A DNA stretch of 64,000 nucleotides from Sphingomonas mollis (GCF_016427505.1 NZ_JAELXS010000008.1:62001-126000), one strand, 5' to 3'; positions 34,260 through 51,448 are shown, counted from the first letter of the stretch. A program made the numbers and translations. The notes: generated by a model not told the origin, from the sequence alone.

Positions 34260-35705
34260 TCAGATCGGAAATTCGCTGAGGCCGAAGCGGGTGGACGGCG
34301 GGTCGGTGCGGACGCCGGCATCGGCGCGGACCAGCGGCCCGAGCGCGATGAGCGTGCCGAGCAGCAACAGGATTTCGATGCCATAGACGACGGCGTAGCC
34401 GGTCGCCGGCCCGGCAAGCGTCGAACCGAGCCGGTGCGCGACCGCCGCCGCCGATACCGCATCACGCGTCAGCGCGCCGATCGCGATGGCGAGACCGGCC
34501 GCCGTCGCCTGCACCGCGCCCCATGCGCCGAGTGCAAGGCCGGTGCGGCCTTCTTCCGGATCGGCGATCGCCATCGCCGCGGTCAGCGTGCCGACCGAGA
34601 ACAGCCCCCCGCCCGCGCCGATAAAGGTCGCACCGACCGCCAGCAGGGCGGGTGCCTGCAACGGACCGGCGAAGATCACGCACAAGAACGCGGCGATGCC
34701 GGCGACGCCGCCGAAACCGGCCAGCCGATGCGGATCGGCCCCGGCGGCGAGCTGGCGCGCGGCATAGGTGAAGCCGGCCAGCATCCCCGCCGCCCACAAG
34801 GCGGTGAGGGAGGTCGTCGCGCCGACCGACAGGCCGAGGATCTGGCCGCCATAGGGTTCGAGGAGCACGTCCTGCATACTGAACGCCGCGGCGCCCAGCC
34901 CGACCGCCACCAGCAACCGGATCGTACGTGGGCGGGCGATGAAGATGGCCCAGACCTCACGGAAGGCCGGATGCGCGGTGTGGATCGCGGTGGCGTGGCG
35001 GTTGCGCGCTTCCTGTTTCCATAGCGCGACGATGTTCAGCACCATCGTCAGCACCGCCGCGCCCTGCACGATCTGGACGAGCCTGGTCGGGGTGAAATCG
35101 GCGAGCGCACGGCCGATGACGATCGCGCTGACCAGCATGCCGACCAGCAGCATGACGTAGAGGAGGGCGACCACACGGGGCCGTGACTGTTCGGTAGCCA
35201 GATCGGTGGCGAGCGCGAGTCCGGCGGTCTGCGTCGTATGCATCCCCGCCCCGACCAGCAGGAATGCGAGCGCGGCGCCGATATGGCCGACGATCGCCGG
35301 TCCGTCCCCCTGGCCCGTCATCACCAGCAACGCGAACGGTAGCAGGGCGAGGCCGCCGAACTGCATCAGCGTGCCGAACCAGATATACGGCACCCGCTTC
35401 AACCCGAGGACCGAACGATGCGTATCGGACCGAAACCCGATCAACGCGCGCAGCGGCGCGAACAGCAGCGGCAGCGACACCATCGCCGCGACGATCGACG
35501 CCGACATGCCCAGCTCGACGATCATCACGCGGTTCAGCGTGCCGGTGAGCAACACCGCCGCCATTCCGACCGATACCTGAAACAGCGACAGGCGCAGCAG
35601 CCGGCCGAGCGGCAATTCCGCCGTTGCCGCGTCGGCGAACGGCAGGAAACGCGTGCCGATGCGGTTCCAGAACGCGCCGCTGCGCAGGGTCGCGATACGG
35701 ATCAC
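34260..35705 (-). CDS. lhaA: LhaA/PucC-family LH1 assembly transporter-like protein
   Basis: The 481-residue protein has 12 predicted membrane segments and PucC/BCD family signatures: LLTGTLNRVMIVELGMSA, GFRSDTHRSVLGLKRVPYIWFGTLMQFGG, and SMQDVLLEPYGGQILGLSVG. It promotes LH1 assembly. The GTG at 35705 overlaps the bchM stop and gives the usual N-terminus before FLPFADAATAELPLGRLLRLSLFQ. Confidence 0.93.
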   Translation of the reverse strand: MIRIATLRSGAFWNRIGTRFLPFADAATAELPLGRLLRLSLFQVSVGMAAVLLTGTLNRVMIVELGMSASIVAAMVSLPLLFAPLRALIGFRSDTHRSVLGLKRVPYIWFGTLMQFGGLALLPFALLVMTGQGDGPAIVGHIGAALAFLLVGAGMHTTQTAGLALATDLATEQSRPRVVALLYVMLLVGMLVSAIVIGRALADFTPTRLVQIVQGAAVLTMVLNIVALWKQEARNRHATAIHTAHPAFREVWAIFIARPRTIRLLVAVGLGAAAFSMQDVLLEPYGGQILGLSVGATTSLTALWAAGMLAGFTYAARQLAAGADPHRLAGFGGVAGIAAFLCVIFAGPLQAPALLAVGATFIGAGGGLFSVGTLTAAMAIADPEEGRTGLALGAWGAVQATAAGLAIAIGALTRDAVSAAAVAHRLGSTLAGPATGYAVVYGIEILLLLGTLIALGPLVRADAGVRTDPPSTRFGLSEFPI

Positions 35706-36399
35706 CGCGGCAGCACCTCCAGCGCGTGGCTGGTGTAGAAACCGCTGGAGATGCGTTCGCCGCGACCGATCCGGGCGTGTGGCATCGCACCGGCGATCAG
35801 CGTGCGCAGCAACCGCTCGCGGACCGGTTCGATCGCCGGGGCCCGGTCGGCGCGCGGGAACAGCTTGCCGATCGCGTGCATGACGACGAGCGGCCGGGTC
35901 GATGGCGCGAAGGTGAATAGCAACGAACCGCGCGTGCGATCGGCAAGGCCGGCGACGACATCGACGATATCGAACGCGTCGTAATGGATCAGCGAATCCA
36001 TCGCGACGACGTGATCGAACCGGCCGAGCGCGGGATCGAGCATATCGCCGACGCGCCAGTCGATGGTCAGGCGCGCGGGCGCCCGTTCGCGTGCCACATC
36101 GACCAGACTGGCGGCGACATCGATCGCGACCACCTCTGCCCCGCGCCGCGCCGCCTCGACCGCCAGTGCACCCGTTCCACAACCGGCATCGAGCAGCCGC
36201 AGGCCCGTCATGTCGGCGGGCAGCCACGACAGCAACGTCTTGCGCATCCGGTCGCGGCCGGCGCGGACGGTGGCGCGGATACCGCTGACCGGCGCGTCAG
36301 ACGTCAGCCGTTCCCACGTCTTCGATGCGGTGCGATCGAAATACGTCTCCAGCCGGGTACGGCGGTCGGCGTAACTGGTCGAGGGAAAAGCGGTCGCCA

Positions 36400-36400
<1 letters not shown>
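35702..36400 (-). CDS. bchM: Mg-protoporphyrin IX O-methyltransferase
   Basis: This 232-residue SAM-dependent enzyme methylates the C13 propionate before ring E closure. The SAM motif is LRLLDAGCGTGALAVEAARRG; VAMDSLIHYDAFD and the C-terminal GERISSGFYTSHALEVL are family features. The ATG at 36400 overlaps the bchL stop. Confidence 0.95.
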
Positions 36401-40832
<4,432 letters not shown>

Positions 40833-40843
<11 letters not shown>

Positions 40844-42410
40844 AATGCGCCTTCGCGTCGTACAGCGTGTCGAGCGTGATGGTGGACAGGTTGCGCTCGG
40901 TGGCGAACTTTTCGGTGTTCCGCCGCGCCTTGCCGCGGACGAAGAACGGGATTTTCAGCAGCTCGCGTTCCGCATCGGCGGACCATAAATCCTCCTCGGC
41001 ACGGGGAGGGGTCAGGGGTGGGCTTGTTCCATCGTAGTTTGCTGTCGAAACAGGCCCTCCCCCGACCCCTCCCGCAAGCGGGAGGGGAGCAGAGGGAAGA
41101 TGGCTGGCGCCGCCGGCATCCGAGAATTCGAAATCGTCGCGGAACATCGTCAGCAGATGCTCCTCCAGTCCCATCACCAGCGGATGGACCCAGGTGTCGA
41201 ACAGCACGTTCGCGCCCTCGAACCCCATCTGCGGGGCATAGCGAGCGGGGAAATCCTGCACATGGACGGGTGCGGAGATAACCGCGCAGGGGATGCGCAG
41301 ACGCTTGGCGATGTGGCGTTCCATCTGGGTGCCGAGCACCAGTTCCGGCTGAAGCGTCTGGATCGCCGCCTCGACCGCGAGATAATCGTCCGTGACGAGC
41401 GGCTCGACGCCGTAGAGGGCCGCCGCGACGCGCAGGTCGCGGGCGAACTCGCGGTTGTAGCAACCGAGGCCGACGACCTCGAACCCCAGTTCGTCGCGCG
41501 CCACGCGGGCGGCGGCGATGGCGTGCGTCGCGTCGCCGAAGATGAAGACGCGCTTGTTGGTCAGATAGGTCGAATCGACCGATCGGCTCCACCACGGCAG
41601 GTTCGATGTATCGAGCGCGACGGTGGCATCGACGCCGGCGATCGCGGCGACCTCGGCGATTAAGTCGCGGGTCGCGCCGTGGCCGATCGGCACGGTGCGC
41701 ACGGTCTTCTGGCCGAAGCGGCGTTCGAGCCAGCGGCACAGCGTGTCGGCGATCTCGGGATAGAGGCAGATGTTGAAATCGGCATCGCCCAGCCGCGCCA
41801 GATCGGCGGGCGTCGCGCCCAGCGGGGCGGTGACGTTCACGGCGATGCCGAGACGGTCGAGCAGACGCGTGATCTCGATCACGTCGTCGCGGTGGCGGAA
41901 GCCGAGCGCGGTCGGCCCCAGGATGTTGGCGGTGGGCCTGCCGCCATCGGGCCGCGGGGCGGGGACCGTATCGGCGCACATCCGGCGGGCAAGCTGGTAG
42001 AAGGTTTCCGCCGCGCCCCAGTTCTCCTTGCGCTGATAGCTGGGCAGTTCGAGCGCGACGACCGGGCAGGGCAGGCGCATCGCCTCGGCAAGGCCGGCGG
42101 GGTCGTCCTGGATCAGTTCTGCGGTGCAGGATGCGCCGACCAGCATCGCCTGCGGCTGGAACCGGGCATAGGCGTCGCGCGCCGCCTGCTGGAACAGTTC
42201 GGCGGTATCCTTGCCCAGATCGCGCGCCTGAAACGTCGTGTAGGTGACCGGCGGACGCTGCCCCCGCCGCTCGATCATGGTGAACAGCAAGTCGGCATAG
42301 GTATCGCCCTGCGGCGCATGGAGGACGTAGTGGACACCCTGCATCGCGGTGGCGATCCGCATCGCGCCGACATGGGGTGGTCCCTCATAGGTCCAGACGG
42401 TCAGCTGCAT
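40833..42410 (-). CDS. bchB: Protochlorophyllide reductase subunit B (with in-frame repeat insertion)
   Basis: The 525-residue NifK-like partner of BchN reduces ring D independently of light. Family features are the start [20 protein letters not shown] (with the conserved N-terminal region), [13 protein letters not shown] and the C-terminal PCP-reductase domain [18 protein letters not shown]. The linker before that last domain carries about 36 extra residues ([16 protein letters not shown]...[11 protein letters not shown]) encoded by a palindromic repeat at about 40990-41098. Catalytic parts are intact. Confidence 0.96.
40990..41098. repeat. REP-like palindromic repeat pair inside bchB
   Basis: The region has a perfect 10-bp hairpin (41066-41087, CCCCTCCCGC/GCGGGAGGGG, loop AA) and a second near-perfect hairpin (40991-41009, CCTCCTCG/CGGGGAGG, one mismatch). 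The two sides are also inverted copies of each other (GGGGTCAGGGGTGGGC against GGGGTCGGGGGAGGGC). It is read through by bchB as a Gly/Pro-rich linker. Confidence 0.7.
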
Positions 42411-42414
42411 CGCC

Positions 42415-44210
<1,796 letters not shown>

Positions 44211-44261
44211 CGCTCTCCCTCGCCCTTATTGTCAGCGAGACTAGAACTACCTCGATCAAAG

Positions 44262-44295
44262 TGTCAATTAAAACTGACGTCCAATGTTGTTGACA
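44262..44295. promoter_or_regulatory. Two overlapping PpsR/CrtJ-like sites between bchF and ppaA
   Basis: TGT-N12-ACG at 44262-44279 and CGT-N12-ACA at 44278-44295 each match the PpsR consensus with one changed base, and they share 2 bp. They lie 51 bp upstream of the bchF start, in the divergent region toward ppaA. Regulation of both directions is inferred. Confidence 0.6.
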
Positions 44296-44428
44296 CATAG
44301 TGCGGTGCGGCGTGTTTGGGTTGTTGCCTCTACCGTTGATCGAGGATAAGTTTCGAGTCGCGAAGCATGGCGAAAACGCCGGTCTCGCAAGTAGGGCGAT
44401 TGGGTCGGCCTGGCTGGGAGAGCCGGTG

Positions 44429-45331
44429 ATGGCGTCGTTGGCGAGATATGGCGATACGGATGCGGCCCGGAGCGATGCTTCGTCGGCCCGCCGGTTTCGC
44501 GCCGATGCCGAGGGACTGGCCGCGTTTCGCCTGCTCGCCGATGTCGAATGCGAGCGATCACTGTCCGCCCTGATCGAAAGCGAAATCATTCCGCGCCTGA
44601 TGATCGCGCACGCATCCGGCCTCCCCGATGCGCCGACGACCGATGGCCGCGCCACGATCGACGCGGTCGAGATCGCCGATCTCGCGCCGCTCGCGCTGAT
44701 GGTCGAGGCGGACGCGTTGCTGGCCCATGTCGAGGCGATCCTGGCGCGGGGCGTATCGGTTGAGACCGTGATGGTCGACCTGCTGGCGCCGACGGCACGC
44801 CTGCTGGGCGAATATTGGGAGGACGATCGCTGCGATTTCGTCGAGGTGACGATGGGATTGTGGCGGTTGCAGGAGGTGGTCCACGAGATCGCCGCGCGTT
44901 CGCCGGGCAATCGGCCGGTCGCGCCGGGCGGGCGGCGCGCGCTGTTCGCCTCGATGCCCGGCGACCAGCATAATTTCGGCACCGTGGTGATCGACGAACT
45001 GTTCCGCCGCGATGGCTGGACGACCGACCGGATGAGCGATGCCGCAACGCCCGACCTGCTGAAGCGGGTCGGCGAATCATGGTTCGACATGATCGGATTG
45101 ACGATAAGTTGCGACTGCCATATCGCCGGCCTGACGTCGGTTATTGGTGCGATGCGGAATGTATCGAAGAACCCACGTGTCTGCATCATGGTCGGCGGCC
45201 GGATTTTCAGTGCCGATCCCGATCTTGCGGCACATGTCGGTGCGGATGGTACGGCGCAGGACGCCAGACTTGCCCTGAAGGTCGCTGCGGATCTGGTCCG
45301 TGCGCGTGAGGGGGATATCCTGACGGTCTGA
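44429..45331 (+). CDS. ppaA: PpaA/AerR-type cobalamin-binding photosynthesis regulator
   Basis: The 300-residue protein has a helical N-terminal half and a C-terminal B12-binding-like domain with DQHNFG (a DxHxxG cobalamin signature) and CIMVGGRIF...GADGTAQDA. AerR/PpaA proteins bind cobalamin and antagonise CrtJ/PpsR in response to light. ppsR follows 36 bp downstream. I chose ATG 44429, preceded by GGGAGAG; an earlier GTG (44300) gives a non-conserved extension. Confidence 0.88.
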   Translation: MASLARYGDTDAARSDASSARRFRADAEGLAAFRLLADVECERSLSALIESEIIPRLMIAHASGLPDAPTTDGRATIDAVEIADLAPLALMVEADALLAHVEAILARGVSVETVMVDLLAPTARLLGEYWEDDRCDFVEVTMGLWRLQEVVHEIAARSPGNRPVAPGGRRALFASMPGDQHNFGTVVIDELFRRDGWTTDRMSDAATPDLLKRVGESWFDMIGLTISCDCHIAGLTSVIGAMRNVSKNPRVCIMVGGRIFSADPDLAAHVGADGTAQDARLALKVAADLVRAREGDILTV

Positions 45332-45367
45332 ACGATTATCGGTCTTCCGGGAGTGCGACGCTCGTCG

Positions 45368-46810
45368 ATGAACAAGCCTATCGCCCTGTCTCGTAAAGCG
45401 ACCTTTGCCACGCCCGATACCATGCCGGGCGCGTTGTCCGCCGGCGTCGCCGCGACGTTGCTGGCGGCGGTCGGGGACGTCGCGTTCATCCTGTCGGCCA
45501 CGGGGGACATCTTGGATATCGCCGTGTCGCACGGCGATCTGGTCAATCACGGGTTCGCCGACTGGGTCGGCAGCGCGTGGATCGATACGGTGACGGGCGA
45601 GAGCCGGACGAAGATCGCCGAGATGCTGGCCGCGGCGACGGCGGGCGATACGGCGCGCTGGCGGCAGGTGAACCATCCCGCGGCCGGGGGCGACGTGCCG
45701 GTCCGGTATCTGGTGATCGCGCTGGGCGAGGGAGAGCGGCTGATCGCGATCGGTCGCGACATGCGCGGCGCGGCGGCGATGCAGCAGCGGCTGTTGCAGA
45801 CCCAGCAATCGCTGGAGCGCGACTATATCCGGCTGCGTCAGGCCGAGACGCGGTATCGCCTGTTGTTCGACATGGCATCCGAGCCGGTGCTGATCGTCGA
45901 TGCCGAAACGCGCCGCATCCGCGAGGCCAACCCGGCGGCGCACGACCTGCTGGACGTCAGCGATGGCGCGCTGATCGGCAATCCGGTGAACATGATCGTC
46001 GCGATCGAGCAGCGCGACGACCTGATCGCGCACCTGGGTGCGTCGGAAGCGGCCGACGATGTCAGGCCGGTCATCCTGCGGCTGGCCAACCGGCGCGGCG
46101 AGGCGCGGATATCGGTGCGGCTGTTCCGGCAGGCGCGCACGCCGATGCTGATCCTGCGCATCGAGCCGGCCGAGAACACGATCGCCGGCCACCGGTTCGA
46201 CGCCACGCTGGCCGAGGTGGTCGAGCGGATGCCGGATGCGTTCGTGCTGGTCGATCGCGACATGACGGTGCTGACCGCGAATGCGGCGTTCTTGGAACTG
46301 ACCGAACTGCCGTCGATCGACCGGGTGGTCGGCGGGCGGCTGGGGACGTGGCTGGGCCGGCCGGGCATCGATCTGGAACTGATCGTCGGTCAGTTGCGCG
46401 AACATGGATCGGTGCGCAACGTCGCGACCATCCTGCGCGGCGCGGCGGGGGCGCAGGAGGAGATCGAGATTTCCGGCGTCATCGCGCCCTCCGGACCTTT
46501 GGCCGGGCAGGGCGAGTGTTACGGCTTCACGATCCGCAATGTCGGGCGGCGGCTGCGCAGCGTGCCGGCGGCCGGCGGCGATGTGCCGCGGTCGGTCAGC
46601 CAGCTAACCGAACTGGTCGGGCGGATGTCGCTGAAGGAGATCGTGCGGGAAAGCACCGACATGATCGAGCGGCTCTGCATCGAGGCGGCGCTGGTCTATA
46701 CCTCGGACAATCGCGCATCGGCGGCCGAAATACTGGGGGTCAGCCGGCAGAGCCTGTATTCCAAGCTGCACCGGCATGGGCTCGGCAATCTGGTGTCGGG
46801 CGACAACTGA
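45368..46810 (+). CDS. ppsR: Transcriptional repressor PpsR/CrtJ
   Basis: The 480-residue protein has three PAS-like regions: N-terminal (about 30-110), PAS1 from RYRLLFDMASEPVLIVDAET, and PAS2 from VVERMPDAFVLVDRDMTVL. A Q-rich linker helix lies around residues 136-155, and a C-terminal Fis-type helix-turn-helix reads NRASAAEILGVSRQSLYSKLHRHG. It represses bch, crt and puf genes through TGT-N12-ACA sites, several of which occur in this window. ATG 45368 gives the expected N-terminus. Confidence 0.95.
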   Translation: MNKPIALSRKATFATPDTMPGALSAGVAATLLAAVGDVAFILSATGDILDIAVSHGDLVNHGFADWVGSAWIDTVTGESRTKIAEMLAAATAGDTARWRQVNHPAAGGDVPVRYLVIALGEGERLIAIGRDMRGAAAMQQRLLQTQQSLERDYIRLRQAETRYRLLFDMASEPVLIVDAETRRIREANPAAHDLLDVSDGALIGNPVNMIVAIEQRDDLIAHLGASEAADDVRPVILRLANRRGEARISVRLFRQARTPMLILRIEPAENTIAGHRFDATLAEVVERMPDAFVLVDRDMTVLTANAAFLELTELPSIDRVVGGRLGTWLGRPGIDLELIVGQLREHGSVRNVATILRGAAGAQEEIEISGVIAPSGPLAGQGECYGFTIRNVGRRLRSVPAAGGDVPRSVSQLTELVGRMSLKEIVRESTDMIERLCIEAALVYTSDNRASAAEILGVSRQSLYSKLHRHGLGNLVSGDN

Positions 46811-47570
46811 CGCCGGGTACGGATGCGCGCGGAAAGTCGCTAAAGTCACACTCTCCCACGTGCGCGCGGGCGGGCGCATGGGTGTACGCGCGCGGGGGCG
46901 GGCGGGGATTATAGATCGACGGTGGCAAAGAGCGGTTGTTCGACGGGGGTAGTTCTTCGTCTTCGTGTAGGACAGGGGTGATTTTGTGATGGCTGAACCC
47001 GGCGGCTGGCTGAAGTTTGATGATCCATTTCTGTCCGTTCGTGTTGAGTAGGGACCGAGTGGCTCCGCAGGAGCGTATCGAGGGCTCGTATCGAAGCACT
47101 GTTCCGCGTGATGATCTGTCTCTCGATATGGACCCCTTCGACTGCCTGCCCATGCACGCGCTTAGCAACCGTATCGCGGGTCAAGCGGGATCGACATGCC
47201 ATGGTCGATCATGGCGTCGGCGGTTGCCTCGTCGATGCGGCGATCTCTTGGCCAGAAAGGCCAGATGCCGCTCGACAGAACCGGTGACGGGCGGCTGGCC
47301 CGGGATCAGTTCGCGCTGCTTCTCTTGGGCTGCGGCATCGACAAGTTGGCGACGTCGGCGGACCGCGATGCCGAGCGTGTAGCGTGTGAGCAGCGCGGGC
47401 AATCAGATACCGGACATTGCCGCCCGAACTTCGTGCTTTCGACGACACTACCAACTAGCGGATCGTAGCCAGGAACAGCATGTGGTCATTCACGTGCCTT
47501 GATCCGCCCGTCAATTCAGACGCTGGTTCATCTCCGCCGTTCAAAATGCCGGGCGAGATTGGCCATCGAA
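46811..47570. other. 760-bp intergenic region with decayed-looking minus-strand frames
   Basis: No intact gene is convincing. A GC-rich direct repeat (GCGCGCGGGCGGGCG, twice with small changes) follows ppsR at about 46863-46910. On the minus strand, short frames between 46909 and 47454 continue one another in different registers (VTGSVERHLAFLAK, then ITRNSASIRALDTLLRSHS), which looks like a degraded gene. I cannot name its family. Confidence 0.5.
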
Positions 47571-49781
47571 TCACGCAAGCGCCGGCAGCCGGTCGAGATG
47601 CTTCTCAAGCGTGATCGGATATTCCCGCACCCGAACACCCGTCGCGTTGTAGATCGCATTGGCGATCGCCGGCGCCACTCCGGTCAGACCCAGCTCACCC
47701 ACCCCCTTCGCCTTCACCGGCGAGATCGTCGGATCGACCTCGTCGATAAAGAAGGCGTCGAGATGCGGGATGTCGGCGTGTACCGGCACCTCGTAGCCCG
47801 CAAGATCGTGGTTCACGAAAAAGCCGAAACGCTTGTCGATCGCCATGTCCTCCATCAGCGCCGCACCGACGCCCATCACCATCCCGCCGATCACCTGGCT
47901 GCGCGCGGTCTTGGCATTGAGGATGCGTCCCGCCGCGCAGACCGCGAGCATGCGTCGCACCCGGACCTCGCCGGTATAGGCGTCGACGGCGACCTCGGCG
48001 AAATGCGCGCCGAAGGTTTGCTGCTGGAATTGGTCGGCTAGCTTCGCAAACTCCATCAGGTCCTCGACCACGATGTCGCCGTCCTTGGCCGCGTCGGCGA
48101 GTTTTACCGATCGGTTGCCGCTATGCACATGCCCATCGGCGAAATCTACGTCGGCCGTATTGAAGCCGAGCCGCTGAGCCACGGTTTCGCGCAGCTTCGT
48201 GCACGCGGCATAGACGCCCGCGGTCACCGACGGCGCGCCCTGCTGACCACCCGATCCCGGCGTTTCCGGGAAAGTGGAGTCACCGAGTTTGACGACGATC
48301 CGGTCGGGCGCGACGCCCATCATCTCGGCCGCGGTCTGCTGGACGACGGTATAGCTGCCGGTGCCGATATCCGTCATGTCGGTCTCGATCGTCACGACGC
48401 CGGTCCGGTCGAGCCGCGCCCGCGCACCGGCCTTGGCGATCTTGCCACCACGGATCGCCCCGGCCATCCCCATGCCGATCAGCCATTGCCCCTCGCGGAC
48501 GGCGCTCGGCGTGCTCCGGCGCTTGTCCCAGTGGAACCGTTGCGCGCCCTCTCGCAGGCAGCGGACGAACGCTCTGGTGGAGAAAGGCTTGTCGGGATTT
48601 TCGGGATCGACCTGCGTATCGTTCACCACGCGCAGCTCGATCGGATCCATCTTCAGTTTTTCCGCCAGCTCGTCCATCGCAATCTCGAGCGCCATCAGTC
48701 CGGGCGCTTCGCCGGGTGCACGCATCGCGTTGCCCTCGGCCAGATCGAGCGTTGCCAGCCGCATCCGGGTCAGCCGGTTCGCGCCGGCGTAGAGCGTCCG
48801 TGTCGAGGTGACGGTCGGCTCCGTCCGCCCACCGACGAGGTTGCCCGACAGGCTGTCGTGCCCGATCGCCGTCAGCCGCCCGTCACGGCCCGCCCCCAAC
48901 TGGACACGCTGGATCGTCTTGGGCCGATGGATCGTGGTGTTGAACATGATCGGCCGCTGCAACGCGATCTTCACCGGGCGCTTGACCACGCGCGCGGCGA
49001 TCGCCGCCAGCGCCAGATCGATCTGCACGGTCCCCTTACCGCCGAAGCCCCCGCCGATGTAGGGCGAGATCAAGTGGACGTTCTGCTTGGGGATGCCGAG
49101 GATCAGTCCCAGGTCGCGCGTCCCCCAGTTCATCTGCTGGATCGATGTCCAGCACGTCACGCGGTCGCCGTCCCATTTGGCGATCGAGGCATGCGGCTCC
49201 ATCATCGCATGGGCCTGATCGGGAACCGTGTAGGTCTCGTCGACCTTGACCGGAGCCGCGGCGAACGCCCTGGCAAAGTCACCGACCCGCTTCTCATTGG
49301 GACCACCGAACTCGCCCTCCGGCGGAACCGGCGCGCTCCCGTTCTGCGCCGCCAGATCGAACCGTCCCGCCGTCCGCTGGTAATCGACGCGGACCAGCCC
49401 TGCCGCCGCCCGTGCCTGCTCGAAGGTTTCCGCGACGACGACGGCGACCGGTTGATGATAATGGTCGACCTCCGGCGCGGCGAGCATCTTCTGGACATAG
49501 AACTTGCCGACCCCGGGTTTGCCTGCATTGAGGTACGTAACGACCCCGATCACGCCGGGCGCGCGTTCCGCATCACGCGTATCGATCGACGTGATCCGGC
49601 CCCTGGCGATCGCGGCGCCGAGGATGTAGCCATAGGCAAAACCGGGCGCTACATCCTGCCATTCATAGGCATAGGTCGCCGTGCCGGTGGTTTTCAGATG
49701 CCCTTCGTAACGATCGAGAGGCTTGCCGAGCACCTTCATCCGGTCGGTCGGATTGGTGCCTGCGGGTGTATCGAAGATCAT
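47571..49781 (-). CDS. paoC: Molybdenum aldehyde oxidoreductase, large Moco subunit (PaoC-like)
   Basis: The 736-residue xanthine-oxidase-family subunit binds the molybdenum cofactor. Visible signatures are [16 protein letters not shown], the [19 protein letters not shown] region, [14 protein letters not shown] and the late [21 protein letters not shown] with the catalytic glutamate. It would oxidise aldehydes with FAD and Fe-S partners encoded upstream. ATG 49781 ([21 protein letters not shown]) overlaps the FAD-subunit stop. Confidence 0.92.
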   Translation of the reverse strand: MIFDTPAGTNPTDRMKVLGKPLDRYEGHLKTTGTATYAYEWQDVAPGFAYGYILGAAIARGRITSIDTRDAERAPGVIGVVTYLNAGKPGVGKFYVQKMLAAPEVDHYHQPVAVVVAETFEQARAAAGLVRVDYQRTAGRFDLAAQNGSAPVPPEGEFGGPNEKRVGDFARAFAAAPVKVDETYTVPDQAHAMMEPHASIAKWDGDRVTCWTSIQQMNWGTRDLGLILGIPKQNVHLISPYIGGGFGGKGTVQIDLALAAIAARVVKRPVKIALQRPIMFNTTIHRPKTIQRVQLGAGRDGRLTAIGHDSLSGNLVGGRTEPTVTSTRTLYAGANRLTRMRLATLDLAEGNAMRAPGEAPGLMALEIAMDELAEKLKMDPIELRVVNDTQVDPENPDKPFSTRAFVRCLREGAQRFHWDKRRSTPSAVREGQWLIGMGMAGAIRGGKIAKAGARARLDRTGVVTIETDMTDIGTGSYTVVQQTAAEMMGVAPDRIVVKLGDSTFPETPGSGGQQGAPSVTAGVYAACTKLRETVAQRLGFNTADVDFADGHVHSGNRSVKLADAAKDGDIVVEDLMEFAKLADQFQQQTFGAHFAEVAVDAYTGEVRVRRMLAVCAAGRILNAKTARSQVIGGMVMGVGAALMEDMAIDKRFGFFVNHDLAGYEVPVHADIPHLDAFFIDEVDPTISPVKAKGVGELGLTGVAPAIANAIYNATGVRVREYPITLEKHLDRLPALA

Positions 49782-50728
49782 GGCTTTACCTCTGCAAGCA
49801 CCGCCGCGAGGGTGCGCGTCGCGAGTGGGATCTTGAATGCGTTGTCGTCGGTCGGCCGCGCGTCGGCGAAAACGGCGTTCGACATCTCGACCGCACCGCG
49901 GGGCATCGCCGCCTCCGCGGCCTCCACTCGCCAAGGGCGATGGGCGACACCGCCGAACGCTGCGCGTCCGCTGCCGTCGCGCTGGACGATGGCGGCGACC
50001 GAGACGAGCGCGAATGCATAGGACGCGCGGTCGCGCACCTTGCGGTAGACATGCGTCCCACCGACCGGACGCGGTAGCGTGACGGCGGTGATGAGTTCAC
50101 CGTGATCGAGCGCGTTATCGCGTTCCGGCGTGTCGCCCGGCAGCGTATGGAAGCTGCCGATCGGGATGGATCGTGTCTTCCCGTCCGCCCTCACCGTCTC
50201 GACCGTGGCATCGAGCACGCGCATCGCAACCGCCATGTCGCCGGGATAGGTTGCAATGCAGGCGTCGCTCGATCCGATGACGGCAAGCTGGCGCGAATAG
50301 CCGCCGATTGCCGCACATCCCGACCCTGGCTTGCGCTTGTTGCAGGGCTGGTTCGTGTCGTAGAAATACGGGCACCGCGTCCGCTGAAGCAGATTGCCCG
50401 CGGTGGTCGCCTTGTTCCGCAGTTGGCCGGATGCACCCGCGACGATGGCGCGGCTGAGTACGCCATAGTCCCGCCGGACCCGCTCGTCGCTCGCAAGTGC
50501 CGTGTTGGTGACGAACGCTCCGATCCGCAGCCCGCCAGCCTCAGTCGGCTCGATCCGGTCGAGCTTGAGGTCTTGTACGTCGACCAGATGGGTAGGCGTC
50601 TCGATCTCCAGCTTCATCAGATCGAGCAGGTTGGTACCGCCCCCCAGGAACCGCGCGCCGGGATTGCTCGCGACTATCCCAGCCGCGTCGGCAGGCGTCG
50701 TGGCTCGCTCATAAGTGAAGCTCTTCAC
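49778..50728 (-). CDS. paoB: Aldehyde oxidoreductase FAD-binding subunit (PaoB-like)
   Basis: The 316-residue FAD subunit has the flavin motif [15 protein letters not shown] and [21 protein letters not shown]. The insert [20 protein letters not shown] carries the extra cysteines that bind a 4Fe-4S cluster in PaoB/4-hydroxybenzoyl-CoA reductase types. The GTG start at 50728 overlaps the 2Fe-2S subunit stop. Confidence 0.92.
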   Translation of the reverse strand: MKSFTYERATTPADAAGIVASNPGARFLGGGTNLLDLMKLEIETPTHLVDVQDLKLDRIEPTEAGGLRIGAFVTNTALASDERVRRDYGVLSRAIVAGASGQLRNKATTAGNLLQRTRCPYFYDTNQPCNKRKPGSGCAAIGGYSRQLAVIGSSDACIATYPGDMAVAMRVLDATVETVRADGKTRSIPIGSFHTLPGDTPERDNALDHGELITAVTLPRPVGGTHVYRKVRDRASYAFALVSVAAIVQRDGSGRAAFGGVAHRPWRVEAAEAAMPRGAVEMSNAVFADARPTDDNAFKIPLATRTLAAVLAEVKP

Positions 50729-51357
50729 GCGCGCGCTCCTGCAACGTCGGCCATCGCGTCGACGATGTTGGAATAGGCACCGCAACGGCAGATGTTGCCG
50801 CTCATCCGTTCCCGCATCTCGGCACCGGTCGGCTTTGGCGCTGCCATCAGATCGGCCTGGGCATGGCTTGGAATGCCCCGCTTGATCTCCTCCAGAACGG
50901 AAACCGCGGAGCAGATCTGGCCGGGCGTGCAGTAGCCGCACTGGTACCCGTCATGCTTCACGAAGGCAGCCTGCATCGGGTGGAGGCGCTCTGGCGTGCC
51001 GAGGCCTTCGATCGTCGTCACGGCATCGCCTTGATGCTGGACAGCAAGGCTGAGGCAGGCGTTGATCCGCTCGCCGTTGACGATGACCGTGCACGCGCCG
51101 CACTGTCCGTGATCGCAGCCCTTCTTGGTACCGGTCAGGTGCAGATGTTCGCGCAGTGCATCGAGCAGCGTCGTGCGCGGGTCGAGCGTCAGCGTTTGAG
51201 ACGCGCCGTTCACTGTCATGGCGACCTTGTACGTCGGCACGGCTTTCACGGGCGGCGCGGCTTCGGCCGTTTCACTTGCAAATGAAGATACCGCGGCAGT
51301 GGTGGCGCTGCTCATCAGCATTTCCCTTCGGGATAATTGAAAAGTCTCACTGCCCAT
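50725..51357 (-). CDS. paoA: Aldehyde oxidoreductase 2Fe-2S subunit with Tat signal (PaoA-like)
   Basis: The 210-residue protein begins with a twin-arginine signal ([19 protein letters not shown]), so the assembled enzyme should be exported to the periplasm. It has the plant-type 2Fe-2S motif [18 protein letters not shown]...NACL and the second cluster in [14 protein letters not shown]...GNICRCGAY. It is the first gene of the operon. ATG 51357 ([13 protein letters not shown]) gives a normal Tat N-region. A divergent LysR regulator starts 92 bp away. Confidence 0.92.
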   Translation of the reverse strand: MGSETFQLSRREMLMSSATTAAVSSFASETAEAAPPVKAVPTYKVAMTVNGASQTLTLDPRTTLLDALREHLHLTGTKKGCDHGQCGACTVIVNGERINACLSLAVQHQGDAVTTIEGLGTPERLHPMQAAFVKHDGYQCGYCTPGQICSAVSVLEEIKRGIPSHAQADLMAAPKPTGAEMRERMSGNICRCGAYSNIVDAMADVAGARA

Positions 51358-51448
51358 CCGGACCTCCGCATGCGCGCTGTCGGCGCCGATCAGGACTATT
51401 AAACGCTTTCGGGCGAAGCAGGTTACCCGGAGGCTACTTGATGCGACC

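Noticed and set aside
48123..50021. 632-codon plus-strand frame opposite the aldehyde oxidoreductase genes
   Set aside because: Shadow of two confident genes; low-complexity Arg-rich product.
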